The notes beneath the pieces were generated by a model. That model had not been told where the DNA came from. It searched no databases and saw only the letters and a list, made by a program, of their open reading frames with translations. Positions 21,394 through 28,672 of a stretch of 56,592 nt of DNA are shown here, piece by piece. The DNA is taken from the NCBI GenBank assembly GCA_025935995.1, contig JAICUF010000007.1, positions 1 through 56,592 of the forward strand, read 5' to 3'. Source of the stretch: Gemmatimonadales bacterium (GTDB taxonomy: Bacteria > Gemmatimonadota > Gemmatimonadetes > Gemmatimonadales > GWC2-71-9). A program made the position numbers and the translations under genes. Positions within the stretch are counted from its first letter, which is position 1. Every line of letters begins with the position of its first letter.

Positions 21394-22530
21394 TTACTGG
21401 CCCTCCGCGAGCTGCACCGCGCCGCCGTGCACCACGCCGATGTAGACCTGGCGGTTGGGGACGTCGCCGAGCGAGTCGAAGGCGATCGCGCCGGTGACGC
21501 CCTGGAACGGATTGGCGGGATTCACCTGCTCGACCGCGGCGCGCACGCTCTTGCGGTCCGGACCCGACTTCGCGATCACGTCGCGGAGCAGGTAGATCGC
21601 GTCGTAGGTCGCGGCGGCGGGCTGGTTCGGGGCCGCCGCATCGGGATAGTGGGCGCGGTACGCGGCCACGAACTTCCGGTTGGCCGGCGTGTCGAGCAGG
21701 GAGATGTAGGCCATCGAGGTGTAGACGCCTTCGGCGAGCGTGCCCGCGCCTTCGATCCCCTCGAGGCCGTCGCCGCCCAGCACCGGGACGTTGATCCCGC
21801 GGCGGTGCGCCTGCTGCAGGATCTCCTCGGCCTCCGGGCGGTTGCCGGCGATCACGAGGAACTGCGAGCGCCCGTCCTTCACGAACCGGTCGAGATAGGC
21901 GGAGACATCGGGCTTGTCGCCCAGATAGGGACTCTGCCACAGCACCTCGCCGCCCCGGCGGACGAACTCGTCCACGAAGCGCTGGCGGACGCCGCGGCCG
22001 TACTCGTTGTTGAGATAGAGCACGGTGCCGCGGATGAGGCCGAGGCGGTCGCGCACCCAGCGCGCGAGCGCGGCGCCGTGGGCGTCGTCGCTGGGGCAGA
22101 CCCGGAAGGTCCAGGGCCCGGCGCCCGACACTTCGGGCGACGATGATGACGGCGAGATCGCGACGACCGGCTGGCTGCCCGCGTTGTAGACGGGAGCGGC
22201 GGCGAGGGTGGTGCCGGAGAAGAGGTGGCCGACCACGGCGCTCACATCGGACTGATAGAGGGCATTGGCCACGACGACCGCGGAGTCGGGGTCGGCGTAG
22301 TCGTTCTTCTCGACCAGCTCGATCTTCGACCCGTTGATGCCGCCTGCGGCGTTGATCTCCGATGCGGCCAGCTCGGCGGCGAGCCGCATGGGGCGGCCGA
22401 TGGGGTCGTCGAACGCGCCGGCGACGCCGATCCGGACGGTGCCGCCGCTGCTCGCGCCGCAGCCGGCGACGGCCGCGAGCACCGCGGGGGCGACTAACGC
22501 GAAAAGCGTGGAACGCTCGAACAATGCCAC
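21394..22530 (-). CDS. LivJ-type periplasmic binding lipoprotein, orphan, paired with a chemoreceptor
   Basis: Type I periplasmic ligand-binding protein of 378 residues, of the branched-chain amino acid / amide ABC transporter group. It has a lipobox signal peptide ([13 protein letters not shown]), [40 protein letters not shown] and [10 protein letters not shown], all typical of the family. GTG 22530 is chosen because GGAG lies 7 nt upstream and the signal peptide then begins directly. There are no permease or ATPase genes around it; the next gene, 1 nt away, is a chemoreceptor. A sensing rather than transport role is inferred. Confidence 0.92.
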   Translation of the reverse strand: MALFERSTLFALVAPAVLAAVAGCGASSGGTVRIGVAGAFDDPIGRPMRLAAELAASEINAAGGINGSKIELVEKNDYADPDSAVVVANALYQSDVSAVVGHLFSGTTLAAAPVYNAGSQPVVAISPSSSSPEVSGAGPWTFRVCPSDDAHGAALARWVRDRLGLIRGTVLYLNNEYGRGVRQRFVDEFVRRGGEVLWQSPYLGDKPDVSAYLDRFVKDGRSQFLVIAGNRPEAEEILQQAHRRGINVPVLGGDGLEGIEGAGTLAEGVYTSMAYISLLDTPANRKFVAAYRAHYPDAAAPNQPAAATYDAIYLLRDVIAKSGPDRKSVRAAVEQVNPANPFQGVTGAIAFDSLGDVPNRQVYIGVVHGGAVQLAEGQ

Positions 22531-22676
22531 GGCAGTCTCCAGGACGGTTGCACTTGGCTGGTCAGCGCGGTGTTGCCGCACAAGCGGCGCGGGGACAACG
22601 GCTTGGGCCAGGAGGCCGGCACGCGTCCCCGCCTCGGAGACTGCAGGAAAGCAAGAGCGGTGCTACAAAGCTTGCA

Positions 22677-23237
22677 CTACCCCCGCGCCCGGGCGCGACC
22701 GCGCCCCCACGCATCGAGGACGTGGCCGTCGATCAGGCTGACCGACGCGACGCGGTTGCCGTTCTCGAGCCGCCAGGTGAGCCGGATCATCCGGCCCCGG
22801 CGCACCCACTGCATCATCCACTGGGTGCCCTGGACCTGCGCGCCGACTCTGCCGTACGCCTTCTCGAGCGCCGACCGCCAGATGTCGAGCTGGTCCGGGC
22901 TCACATCGGCCGACAGCGTCATCACGCCGCTCAGACTGTCGATGGCGGACATCCAGAGGTTGACCGGTCCGCCGAGGGCAGGATCACCGACGGTGGCGCG
23001 GCACTCGGTCACGTGGGCGTCGGCGTGGGCGCGGTCGCAGCGGAGCCGCGAGCCGTCGACCGCCTTGAGATGCGCCGACACGTCGGCCAGCGAGGCCCCC
23101 GCGGCGAATCCGAAGAAGGCCAGGGTGGTGTCGGGAGTGGGCGCGGGCGCCGCCGCGGACTGCGAGGCGGCCGGGAGGGATGCGAGAGCCAGGAGGAGTC
23201 CGGCGATGGCGCCGGAGCGAGCGTGGGTCCGGTTCAC
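22677..23237 (-). CDS. Secreted protein of unknown function
   Basis: Exported protein of 186 residues with a signal peptide (AIAGLLLALASLPAASQSAA) from GTG 23237; GAGGA lies 8 nt upstream. The mature part has two Cys (LRCDRA, VTECRA) that could form a disulfide, and a mixed alpha/beta pattern ending in a basic tail. No family is recognised. A 146-nt gap separates it from the binding-protein gene downstream, and the region upstream holds a 30-bp palindrome. Confidence 0.72.
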   Translation of the reverse strand: MNRTHARSGAIAGLLLALASLPAASQSAAAPAPTPDTTLAFFGFAAGASLADVSAHLKAVDGSRLRCDRAHADAHVTECRATVGDPALGGPVNLWMSAIDSLSGVMTLSADVSPDQLDIWRSALEKAYGRVGAQVQGTQWMMQWVRRGRMIRLTWRLENGNRVASVSLIDGHVLDAWGRGRARARG

Positions 23238-23294
23238 GGGCGGGATCCTCGTCAGAGGGGAAATGGCGGGACCTGGCCAGCAAGAGACACGCCG

Positions 23295-23324
23295 CCGCCC
23301 CGCGGACGGCCGTCCGCGGGGCGG
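23295..23324. repeat. 30-bp perfect palindrome
   Basis: Every base from 23295 to 23324 pairs with its mirror about a centre between 23309 and 23310, with no loop. It lies between the 3' end of the cold-shock gene and the start of the next minus-strand gene. No T-tract follows on either strand. Confidence 0.9.
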
Positions 23325-23374
23325 GGGGTGCGACAATGCGTGCTGAGGATGGGAGTGGGGCGGGGCCCCGGGCG

Positions 23375-23575
23375 TCAGACCTTCCGGACGTTCGACGCCT
23401 GAAGGCCCTTGGGACCCTCGACGACCTCGAACTCTACCTGATCACCCTCGGCGAGCGACCGGAAGCCCTCGGCCACGATTGCCGTGTGGTGCACGAAGAC
23501 ATCCTTGCCGCCGTCCTGCGCGATGAACCCGAACCCCTTGGCGTCATTGAACCACTTGACGGTGCCCTTCGCCAT
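23375..23575 (-). CDS. Cold-shock protein (CspA family)
   Basis: Single-stranded nucleic-acid-binding OB-fold protein of 66 residues, acting as an RNA chaperone. RNP1 is KGFGFIAQ and RNP2 is DVFVHHTAI; the start [14 protein letters not shown] is typical. GAGG precedes ATG 23575 by 8 nt. The upstream region holds two consecutive hairpins on the coding strand, consistent with a long structured leader. Confidence 0.98.
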   Translation of the reverse strand: MAKGTVKWFNDAKGFGFIAQDGGKDVFVHHTAIVAEGFRSLAEGDQVEFEVVEGPKGLQASNVRKV

Positions 23576-23619
23576 TGCCGCAACCTCTTCTGTGGGGAGC
23601 CCAGGGGCTCCGGTAAAAC

Positions 23620-23664
23620 CCCGGTCGGAGTGACCGGGCGAAAAAAAACCGTCGGACCGGACGG
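23620..23664 (-). terminator. Two tandem hairpins upstream of the cold-shock gene, first with T8
   Basis: Read on the minus strand, the first hairpin pairs 23660-23664 with 23649-23653 (CCGTC/GACGG) and is followed by eight T (23648-23641). The second pairs 23632-23638 with 23620-23626 (7 bp, 5-nt loop) and is followed by G and four T. It may terminate the four-helix-bundle transcript, or act as an attenuator in the cold-shock leader. Confidence 0.6.
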
Positions 23665-23748
23665 CCCAAGCGGTGGCAACTCAGAGGGGAGGATCAGGCA
23701 AGACCCAGCGAATGCATGGCATAACGTTGGGGCGGGGGTGGGGGAAAG

Positions 23749-24165
23749 TCAATAAGAGGCGGGCGGGGCGGGCGCGGCGGGCGGGGCGGACGAGCGGCGG
23801 CCAGCGGCCGTCGCGAGGAGCACCGAGCGGTAGAGAGGCCACAGCGTTTGGCCGGTGGATGTGCGCAAGGCTGCGAGCCGGGCTGCGTCGGGGTCGGAAA
23901 GAATGTTCAGGTCCTGAGCGAGGCGGAGGAGGTAATGCAGCTCGCCGAGGGAGCCGAGTGCAATATCGAGGAAGCGCCGAAACTCGCGAGGTCCCCGGCG
24001 AGCCGCTCCTTCCGCAATGTTCGCCGGGACCGAGATTGCCGCGCGGCGCGTCTGCGCGGTGAGCCCGTATTTCGCTTCGTTCGGCCAGGCGGCTGTTAGC
24101 CGGTACACCGCCAGCGCAAGCTCATGGGCGCGCTGCCACGCCACGAATCTTTCGTGCGACCGCAT
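23749..24165 (-). CDS. Four-helix-bundle protein (23S rRNA IVS family)
   Basis: A 138-residue protein of the family first found in 23S rRNA intervening sequences and now common as a free gene (TIGR02436/S23). Signatures: FVAWQRAHELALAVYRLTAAW, ISVPANIAEGAARRGPREF and FRRFLDIALGSLGELHYLL. The C-terminus is a Pro/Ala-rich tail. The biochemical role is unknown for the family. TAGACT lies 5 nt before ATG with no Shine-Dalgarno. Confidence 0.93.
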   Translation of the reverse strand: MRSHERFVAWQRAHELALAVYRLTAAWPNEAKYGLTAQTRRAAISVPANIAEGAARRGPREFRRFLDIALGSLGELHYLLRLAQDLNILSDPDAARLAALRTSTGQTLWPLYRSVLLATAAGRRSSAPPAAPAPPASY

Positions 24166-24170
24166 CCGCT

Positions 24171-24176
24171 AGTCTA
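24171..24176 (-). promoter_or_regulatory. -10-like TAGACT, possible leaderless start
   Basis: TANNNT box 5 nt before the ATG at 24165; no ribosome-binding site. Confidence 0.4.
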
Positions 24177-24269
24177 CGGAAGCATGGCCCGGATCCACCG
24201 TCGTATTCGCGGCGACCGTACCATTCCGATTCCAGGTCCGCCCCGCCCGCCCTCGTCCGCCGCGTCCGC

Positions 24270-24794
24270 CTACCTCAGGACTACCCCCTCCCCCCTCAAC
24301 TCATGATCCAGCAACCACCGCTTGGCCCTGAGTCCGCCGCTGTAGCCCACCAGGCTGCCGTCCTTGCCGACCACGCGGTGGCACGGGATGAGAATCGCGA
24401 GGTGATTGGAGCCGACCAGCTGGCCGATCTGGCGGGGGTGGAGGCCGGTGGCGCGCGAGAGGTCGTCGTAGGAGCGGATTTCGCCCGCAGGGATGGAGCG
24501 GAGGGCGCGGAAGATGAGCATCTGCGCCGGCGAGACGTCGAGCCAGCGCGGGAGCCAGGAGGGGAAGGGGTAGCGGCGGATCCGGCCGCCGCCGAAGTAG
24601 GCGTCGAGCCAGCGGCGGGTCACGGCGCAGCCGCCCTCGGTCACCGTCACCTCGGGCACGCCGCCCCGGGAGCGGACGGCCCAGGGGATGCGGGCGGTGC
24701 GCGAGGGAAACTCGACCACGAGCGGCCCCTCGTCCGACTCGATCAGGGTGAGCGGGCCGATCGGCGACTGGTAGGTGTCCCACTCGAGCCGCAT
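24270..24794 (-). CDS. ogt: Methylated-DNA--protein-cysteine methyltransferase (Ogt)
   Basis: DNA-repair protein of 174 residues that transfers alkyl groups from O6-alkylguanine to its own Cys. The active site ILIPCHRVVGKDGSLVGYSGG is complete, preceded by the winged helix RSYDDLSRATGLHPRQIGQLVGSN with the arginine-finger region. The N-terminal domain (SPIGPLTLIESDEGPLVVEF) is intact. There is no Ada-type regulatory domain, so this is the stand-alone Ogt form. ATG 24794 is preferred over one 20 codons upstream; TACCTT ends 6 nt before it. Confidence 0.95.
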   Translation of the reverse strand: MRLEWDTYQSPIGPLTLIESDEGPLVVEFPSRTARIPWAVRSRGGVPEVTVTEGGCAVTRRWLDAYFGGGRIRRYPFPSWLPRWLDVSPAQMLIFRALRSIPAGEIRSYDDLSRATGLHPRQIGQLVGSNHLAILIPCHRVVGKDGSLVGYSGGLRAKRWLLDHELRGEGVVLR

Positions 24795-24800
24795 GCCGAT

Positions 24801-24806
24801 AAGGTA
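24801..24806 (-). promoter_or_regulatory. -10-like TACCTT, possible leaderless start of ogt
   Basis: TANNNT box 6 nt before the ATG at 24794; no ribosome-binding site. Confidence 0.4.
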
Positions 24807-24871
24807 CCCCGCGGCGGTACCGGCCGCTACATTGGTGGATCCATTCCCAACCATAGGCCGAGGTCACTCCA

Positions 24872-26866
24872 ATGCTCGTGCTCCTGAGCCTGGTCGCGCT
24901 CGCGCAACAGCCGGCCGCACCGCCGGTTCCGATGTCCGTGCAGTCACCCATCGCGCGCGTCGCGGTCGAGCCGGTCGAGGCCGCCGTGCAGGTGGGCGAC
25001 ACCGTTCGCCTTCGCGCGGTCGCCTACGACTCGGCCGGGAAGAAGCTCGACGCGGTGCGGGTCCGCTGGTTCCAGACGGGCGGCCGCTTCGAGGGGTCGA
25101 TCGACACGACGGGTCTCGTGACCGGCGGCTCGACGGGCACGCTCACCTTCTCGGTGGCCGTCAGTCCCGCGGCCGGCGGCCGTGCGCGCGCCGCCTTCAG
25201 CCGCATCACGGTGGTGCCGCAACCGGCGGCCCGGATCGCGATCGAGCCCGCGGTCAGCCGCCTGTATGCCGGCCAGTCACTGAGCGTGAGCGCCATTCCC
25301 TACGCGGCGAACGCCGACCGGCGCTACGACGACGTCGCCTGGACGTCGGACCAGCCCGCGGTGGTCTCGGTCGCGGCGGGCCCGCGGCTCGTCGCCGGTC
25401 GTCCCGGACGCGCGACACTCACCGCGCGTGCCGGCCGCGCCACCGAGCGCCTCACGATCACGGTGGTCCCGAACCCCGTCACCCGCGTGTCGCTCGAACC
25501 GGCCACGGCGTCGGCCCGCACCGGCGACGTCGTGTCGTTCCGATTCACGGCGCGCGATGCGAGCGGCCGCGCCGTGGCCGACGCGACGCCCGACTGGCTC
25601 ATGAGCCCCGGCCATGGCGAGATCGGCCCGGACGGCGCCTTCGTCGCCGCGGTGCCGGGGACGTACCGCGTCGCCGCGAGCTTCGGCGGCCGCACCGCCG
25701 AGGCGTCGGTCGAGGTGAAGCCGCGTGACGCGCGCCGGCCGCTGACGCTCGTCGGCCGTCTCCCGATCCGGCTGGAAGCCGCCGAGTTCTGGCTGCACCC
25801 CGACGGGCGCCACGGCTATCTCACCACCATCGGCGACCGGATCTACGCCATCGACCTGAGCAACCGCGGCGCGCCCGTCATCACCGATTCGGTCGTCGTC
25901 GATGCGCGCGCCGTGAACGATCTGATGACGACCGAGGACGGGAAGTTCGGCGTCCTCACGCGCGAGGGCGCGTCCACCCGCAAGAACGGCATCGTCGTCC
26001 TCTCCTTCGAGGATCCCGCGCATCCGAAGCCCATCGCGGAGTTCACCGAGACCGTCACCGGCGGCGTGCACAGCACCTACGTCTACCGTGGCTACGTCTA
26101 TCTCACCGATGACGCCACGGGCTCGATGCGCGTGATCGACCTCCGCGATCCCTATCATCCCTCGCAGGTGGCGCGCTGGGAGACGCCGCGCTCCGAAGCG
26201 GGGCGCATGCTGCACGACATCGCCGTCACCGACGGCCTCGCCTACCTGAGCTACTGGAACGACGGCCTGGTGATCCTCGACGTCGGAAACGGCGTGAAGG
26301 GCGGAAGCCCGGAGAAGCCGGTGCTCGTGTCGCAGTACAAGTACGATCTCAACGGGCTCTACCGCGATGTCGAGGCGGTGGGCGGTCCGGGGTTCATCCG
26401 CGGCACCCACACCGCCTGGCGCGCCGGCCGCTACGTCTTCGTGGGGGACGAGGTCTTCTCGGCCCGGCCGCGGCCGACGGACGGGGGTGGCGTGGTGGGA
26501 CTGGGCCGCGCGTTCGGCCGGCTGCACGTGATCGACGTGTCGAACCTGGCCGCGCCGCGCGAGGTGGCGTGGTACGAGCCGAAGGACGGCGGCAGCCACA
26601 ACGTCTGGGTCGCGGGCGACACGCTCTACATGGGCGACTACCAGGGGGGCCTCCGCGTGCTCGACATCTCGGGCGAGCTCCGGGGGGACCTGCTCGCCCA
26701 GGGCCGCGAGATCGCGCACGCCGTGACCGGTGATACGAAGGGGTCGGTCCCCAATTCGCCCAATGCGTGGGGCGCGATCTACCGGGACGGATACATCTAC
26801 GTACCGGACATGAACAGCGGCCTCTGGATCGTGAAGGTGGATGGCGCGCCGGCGGTGACACCGTAG
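24872..26866 (+). CDS. Secreted BIG2 / LVIVD-repeat protein
   Basis: Exported protein of 664 residues with a short signal peptide (MLVLLSLVALAQQ). Residues about 28-285 are three Ig-like BIG2 domains, each starting R(V/I)xxEPA and ending VVP (IARVAVEPVEAAVQVGD, ARIAIEPAVSRLYAGQ, TRVSLEPATASARTGD). Residues about 290-660 are a beta-propeller of LVIVD repeats (RVIDLRDPYHPSQVARW, LHVIDVSNLAAPREVAWY, LRVLDISG). Such proteins are usually surface or periplasmic binding scaffolds; no catalytic motif is seen. GAGG lies 8 nt before ATG. Confidence 0.88.
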   Translation: MLVLLSLVALAQQPAAPPVPMSVQSPIARVAVEPVEAAVQVGDTVRLRAVAYDSAGKKLDAVRVRWFQTGGRFEGSIDTTGLVTGGSTGTLTFSVAVSPAAGGRARAAFSRITVVPQPAARIAIEPAVSRLYAGQSLSVSAIPYAANADRRYDDVAWTSDQPAVVSVAAGPRLVAGRPGRATLTARAGRATERLTITVVPNPVTRVSLEPATASARTGDVVSFRFTARDASGRAVADATPDWLMSPGHGEIGPDGAFVAAVPGTYRVAASFGGRTAEASVEVKPRDARRPLTLVGRLPIRLEAAEFWLHPDGRHGYLTTIGDRIYAIDLSNRGAPVITDSVVVDARAVNDLMTTEDGKFGVLTREGASTRKNGIVVLSFEDPAHPKPIAEFTETVTGGVHSTYVYRGYVYLTDDATGSMRVIDLRDPYHPSQVARWETPRSEAGRMLHDIAVTDGLAYLSYWNDGLVILDVGNGVKGGSPEKPVLVSQYKYDLNGLYRDVEAVGGPGFIRGTHTAWRAGRYVFVGDEVFSARPRPTDGGGVVGLGRAFGRLHVIDVSNLAAPREVAWYEPKDGGSHNVWVAGDTLYMGDYQGGLRVLDISGELRGDLLAQGREIAHAVTGDTKGSVPNSPNAWGAIYRDGYIYVPDMNSGLWIVKVDGAPAVTP

Positions 26867-26877
26867 GCGCACCAGTC

Positions 26878-26883
26878 TAGATT
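26878..26883 (+). promoter_or_regulatory. -10-like TAGATT, possible leaderless start
   Basis: TANNNT box 7 nt before the ATG at 26891; no ribosome-binding site. It lies 12 nt after the previous stop. Confidence 0.4.
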
Positions 26884-26890
26884 TCACGCC

Positions 26891-27502
26891 ATGACCACTC
26901 CCTCCACCCTGGTCGTCCGCACCTTCTCGGATCGCGCCGAGGGGCTGTCGCATTTCGTGCTGCGGGCGGGCGAGGCGCCGCGGCTGCTCGCGTTCGACGA
27001 CGCCTTCGGGTGTCCGATCGAGACGGCGCTGTCGGCACTGGAGTGGACCGGAGCGGTGGGCATCCTGCAGGACGACGACCTGCTCCATGCCGGTCGCCTC
27101 ACGAGCGAGACGGCCGCCGCGGTGATCGAGCGGAAGACCGAGCGCGGGCGCCGCTACGTGTACCTGGGCCCGCGGCTCGACGCGCCGCCGATGGACGTCT
27201 TCGAGGGTGCGGTGCTGTTCGACGAGCCCGGGGTCAAGGCCGTCGAGTTCAGCCAGCGGGCGCATGCGCTGGCGCATTTCCTCCGCGCCACCGCCGGTGC
27301 CGGCGCGCTGCTCGCGCTCCTCGGCCGCCGCGCCCCCGAGCTGCGCCACATGCGGCGCTGGCTCCCGTCCGTCGTCCGCGAGCTCGATCTGCCGCGGCCG
27401 CTCGTCGGCGGCTGGTTTGCCGCGAGCGCCGCCGGATGTCTCTTCACCTCCACCGAAGGCGAGCCGGACTTCCGCTACATCGAAGTCGGCCTGGAATCAT
27501 GA
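26891..27502 (+). CDS. Protein of unknown function
   Basis: Cytosolic protein of 203 residues, mixed alpha/beta, with no recognised domain. Segments such as FSDRAEGLSHFVLRAGEAPR and EFSQRAHALAHFLRATAGAG look globular. There is no signal peptide. Its TGA overlaps the ATG of the next gene, so the two are translationally coupled. Confidence 0.75.
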   Translation: MTTPSTLVVRTFSDRAEGLSHFVLRAGEAPRLLAFDDAFGCPIETALSALEWTGAVGILQDDDLLHAGRLTSETAAAVIERKTERGRRYVYLGPRLDAPPMDVFEGAVLFDEPGVKAVEFSQRAHALAHFLRATAGAGALLALLGRRAPELRHMRRWLPSVVRELDLPRPLVGGWFAASAAGCLFTSTEGEPDFRYIEVGLES

Positions 27503-28062
27503 AGCGCACTGCCGTCCTCCTTGCTCTGTGCCTGGCCGCCGGACCCTCGCTCCGCGCCCAGGCGATCGTGCGGCCTGCCGCGCCGCTCGACGCCGGCCGC
27601 GTCCGGCTTCGCGACGCCATGCTCAACCTCCGCGACTCCCTCATCACGATCAACGGCGCCGCCGCGCGCCTCCAGCGTGACTTCCGGAATACGTCCGCTG
27701 CGGCGCTCACCGCGCGCGCGCGGGAGATTGCGCGGGCGTGCGTCCGCTCGACCCATGTGCTGCCGGCCACCCGCGACGTGATCGCGGCCGCTGCCGCACC
27801 GGCCGGCGCCCGCCGCCGCACGCAGACCGACATCCTGCGCTCGCTGGACTCGCTCGAGACCGCGCTGGCACGCTGCGACAGCGAGTTCGGCGCCCTCTCG
27901 AGCCCCGGCAAGGGGGAAGAGGTGCGCGGCTACGGCAACCGGCGGGCGGAGTCGGTTCTGCGGGCGCTCGGCGACTACGACAGCGCGGCGCGGAACTTCT
28001 TCATGGCGTGGGAGATCGAGGTCCGGCCCCTCGGCGGCCGTCCGAGCCCGATGGCGGGTTGA
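27499..28062 (+). CDS. Small secreted protein of unknown function
   Basis: Exported protein of 187 residues with signal peptide MKRTAVLLALCLAAGPSLRA-Q. The mature part is helical, with three Cys (ACVRST, ARCDSEF and the one in the signal peptide), and ends EIEVRPLGGRPSPMAG. It starts inside the stop codon of the previous gene (ATGA). No family is recognised. Confidence 0.75.
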   Translation: MKRTAVLLALCLAAGPSLRAQAIVRPAAPLDAGRVRLRDAMLNLRDSLITINGAAARLQRDFRNTSAAALTARAREIARACVRSTHVLPATRDVIAAAAAPAGARRRTQTDILRSLDSLETALARCDSEFGALSSPGKGEEVRGYGNRRAESVLRALGDYDSAARNFFMAWEIEVRPLGGRPSPMAG

Positions 28063-28091
28063 TCCGTCCACCAGGCTGCGGGGTGGGGAAT

Positions 28092-28177
28092 TGTGGATAC
28101 ACATCTCCACAAAATGTGGACGCGGGGGCGCAAGTTACCGCCCCGTGAATGAGTTGAGATTCCACAGACGATCCACA
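28092..28177. promoter_or_regulatory. Five TCCACA/TGTGGA hexamers in 86 bp
   Basis: TGTGGA at 28092, TCCACA at 28106, TGTGGA at 28115, TCCACA at 28161 and TCCACA at 28172. The second and third form a perfect inverted repeat with a 3-nt spacer. The first, extended to TGTGGATAC, matches the DnaA box TGTGGATAA at 8 of 9 positions; the others match less well. They lie just upstream of the putative RNA gene. Confidence 0.65.
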
Positions 28178-28204
28178 GACAAATCGCGTAACCCGAATAA
28201 AATC

Positions 28205-28238
28205 AGGCACTTGCGAGCTTTTCGCAGGTGCCTATCTT
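28205..28238 (+). promoter_or_regulatory. 12-bp hairpin overlapping a promoter-like TTGCGA-N16-TATCTT
   Basis: Arms 28205-28216 and 28222-28233 pair over 12 bp with one G-T pair and a 5-nt loop. The same bases can be read as a -35 (TTGCGA 28211-28216) and -10 (TATCTT 28233-28238) with 16-bp spacing. It may be a terminator for the preceding gene, an operator, or the promoter of the RNA below. Confidence 0.45.
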
Positions 28239-28244
28239 ATTGGC

Positions 28245-28666
28245 ACGTCAGTCGGCGAGCGGTTCTGGCCCCCGGCCAGGACAGCGACCTGAAGGACGGT
28301 TCGGGCGGCACGTCAGGGGAGATCGCCGACGCTTCCCAAGGGCTCAGGCGATCGTTGATCCTGGTGCACGCCGTTCGAACAGGTGAAGCCTATCGCGTGC
28401 TTCATCCGCCCCGATCTTGCGCCTCGGGATGCCGTGCGAATGGCCGGTCCGCGATTCGGCCTGACTCGCAGCGCTCATGGTAACGAACCAGGTGGGACGG
28501 CCATCCGGCCTGGGGATCGAAGCCGAGGCCCGCATGTCGCCCTCTCGAGCGGCTCACCAGCCGACGACGGTGACTGGGAGAAGAACAGCGGCAGCAATGC
28601 TCTGACCTCGGGATAGTTATCATGCGGAACGGCCGCGCAGCCACGACTGCGCGGCCTTTCTTTTTG
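28245..28666 (+). ncRNA. Putative structured non-coding RNA, about 420 nt, family not recognised
   Basis: A 610-bp interval between stop codons (28063-28672) contains no convincing protein gene. From about 28245 it is dense in local hairpins: 28265-28270/28274-28279 (6 bp, CCC loop), 28382-28389/28399-28406 (8 bp), 28410-28414/28424-28428, 28442-28446/28457-28461, 28488-28492/28509-28513 enclosing a 3-bp inner stem, and 28550-28554/28559-28563. It ends at a strong intrinsic terminator on the plus strand with no plus-strand gene nearer than 560 bp. I looked for RNase P, tmRNA, SRP and 6S signatures and did not find them. The 5' end rests only on the promoter-like site at 28211-28238. Confidence 0.5.
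28631..28665 (+). terminator. Strong intrinsic terminator, plus strand
   Basis: GGCCGCGCAG (28631-28640) and CTGCGCGGCC (28647-28656) form a perfect 10-bp stem with a 6-nt loop, followed by TTTCTTTTT. It works in the plus direction only, since no T-tract follows on the minus strand, so it is not the amidase terminator. Confidence 0.92.
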
Positions 28667-28672
28667 TATCCC

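Noticed and set aside
28063-28240. Chromosomal replication origin
   Set aside because: Only one near-complete DnaA box, no long AT-rich unwinding region and none of the usual neighbours (dnaA, dnaN, gyrB, rpmH, parA).
28091-28483. Possible 130-residue plus-strand protein in the gene-free gap
   Set aside because: Composition is Arg/Ser-rich without hydrophobic core, it has no ribosome-binding site, and it crosses several hairpins better explained as RNA.
28245-28666. RNase P RNA, tmRNA, SRP RNA or 6S RNA
   Set aside because: Conserved core motifs (GAGGAAAGTC, tRNA-like ends with CCA, GGAAGCAGC-type loop) were not found by eye.
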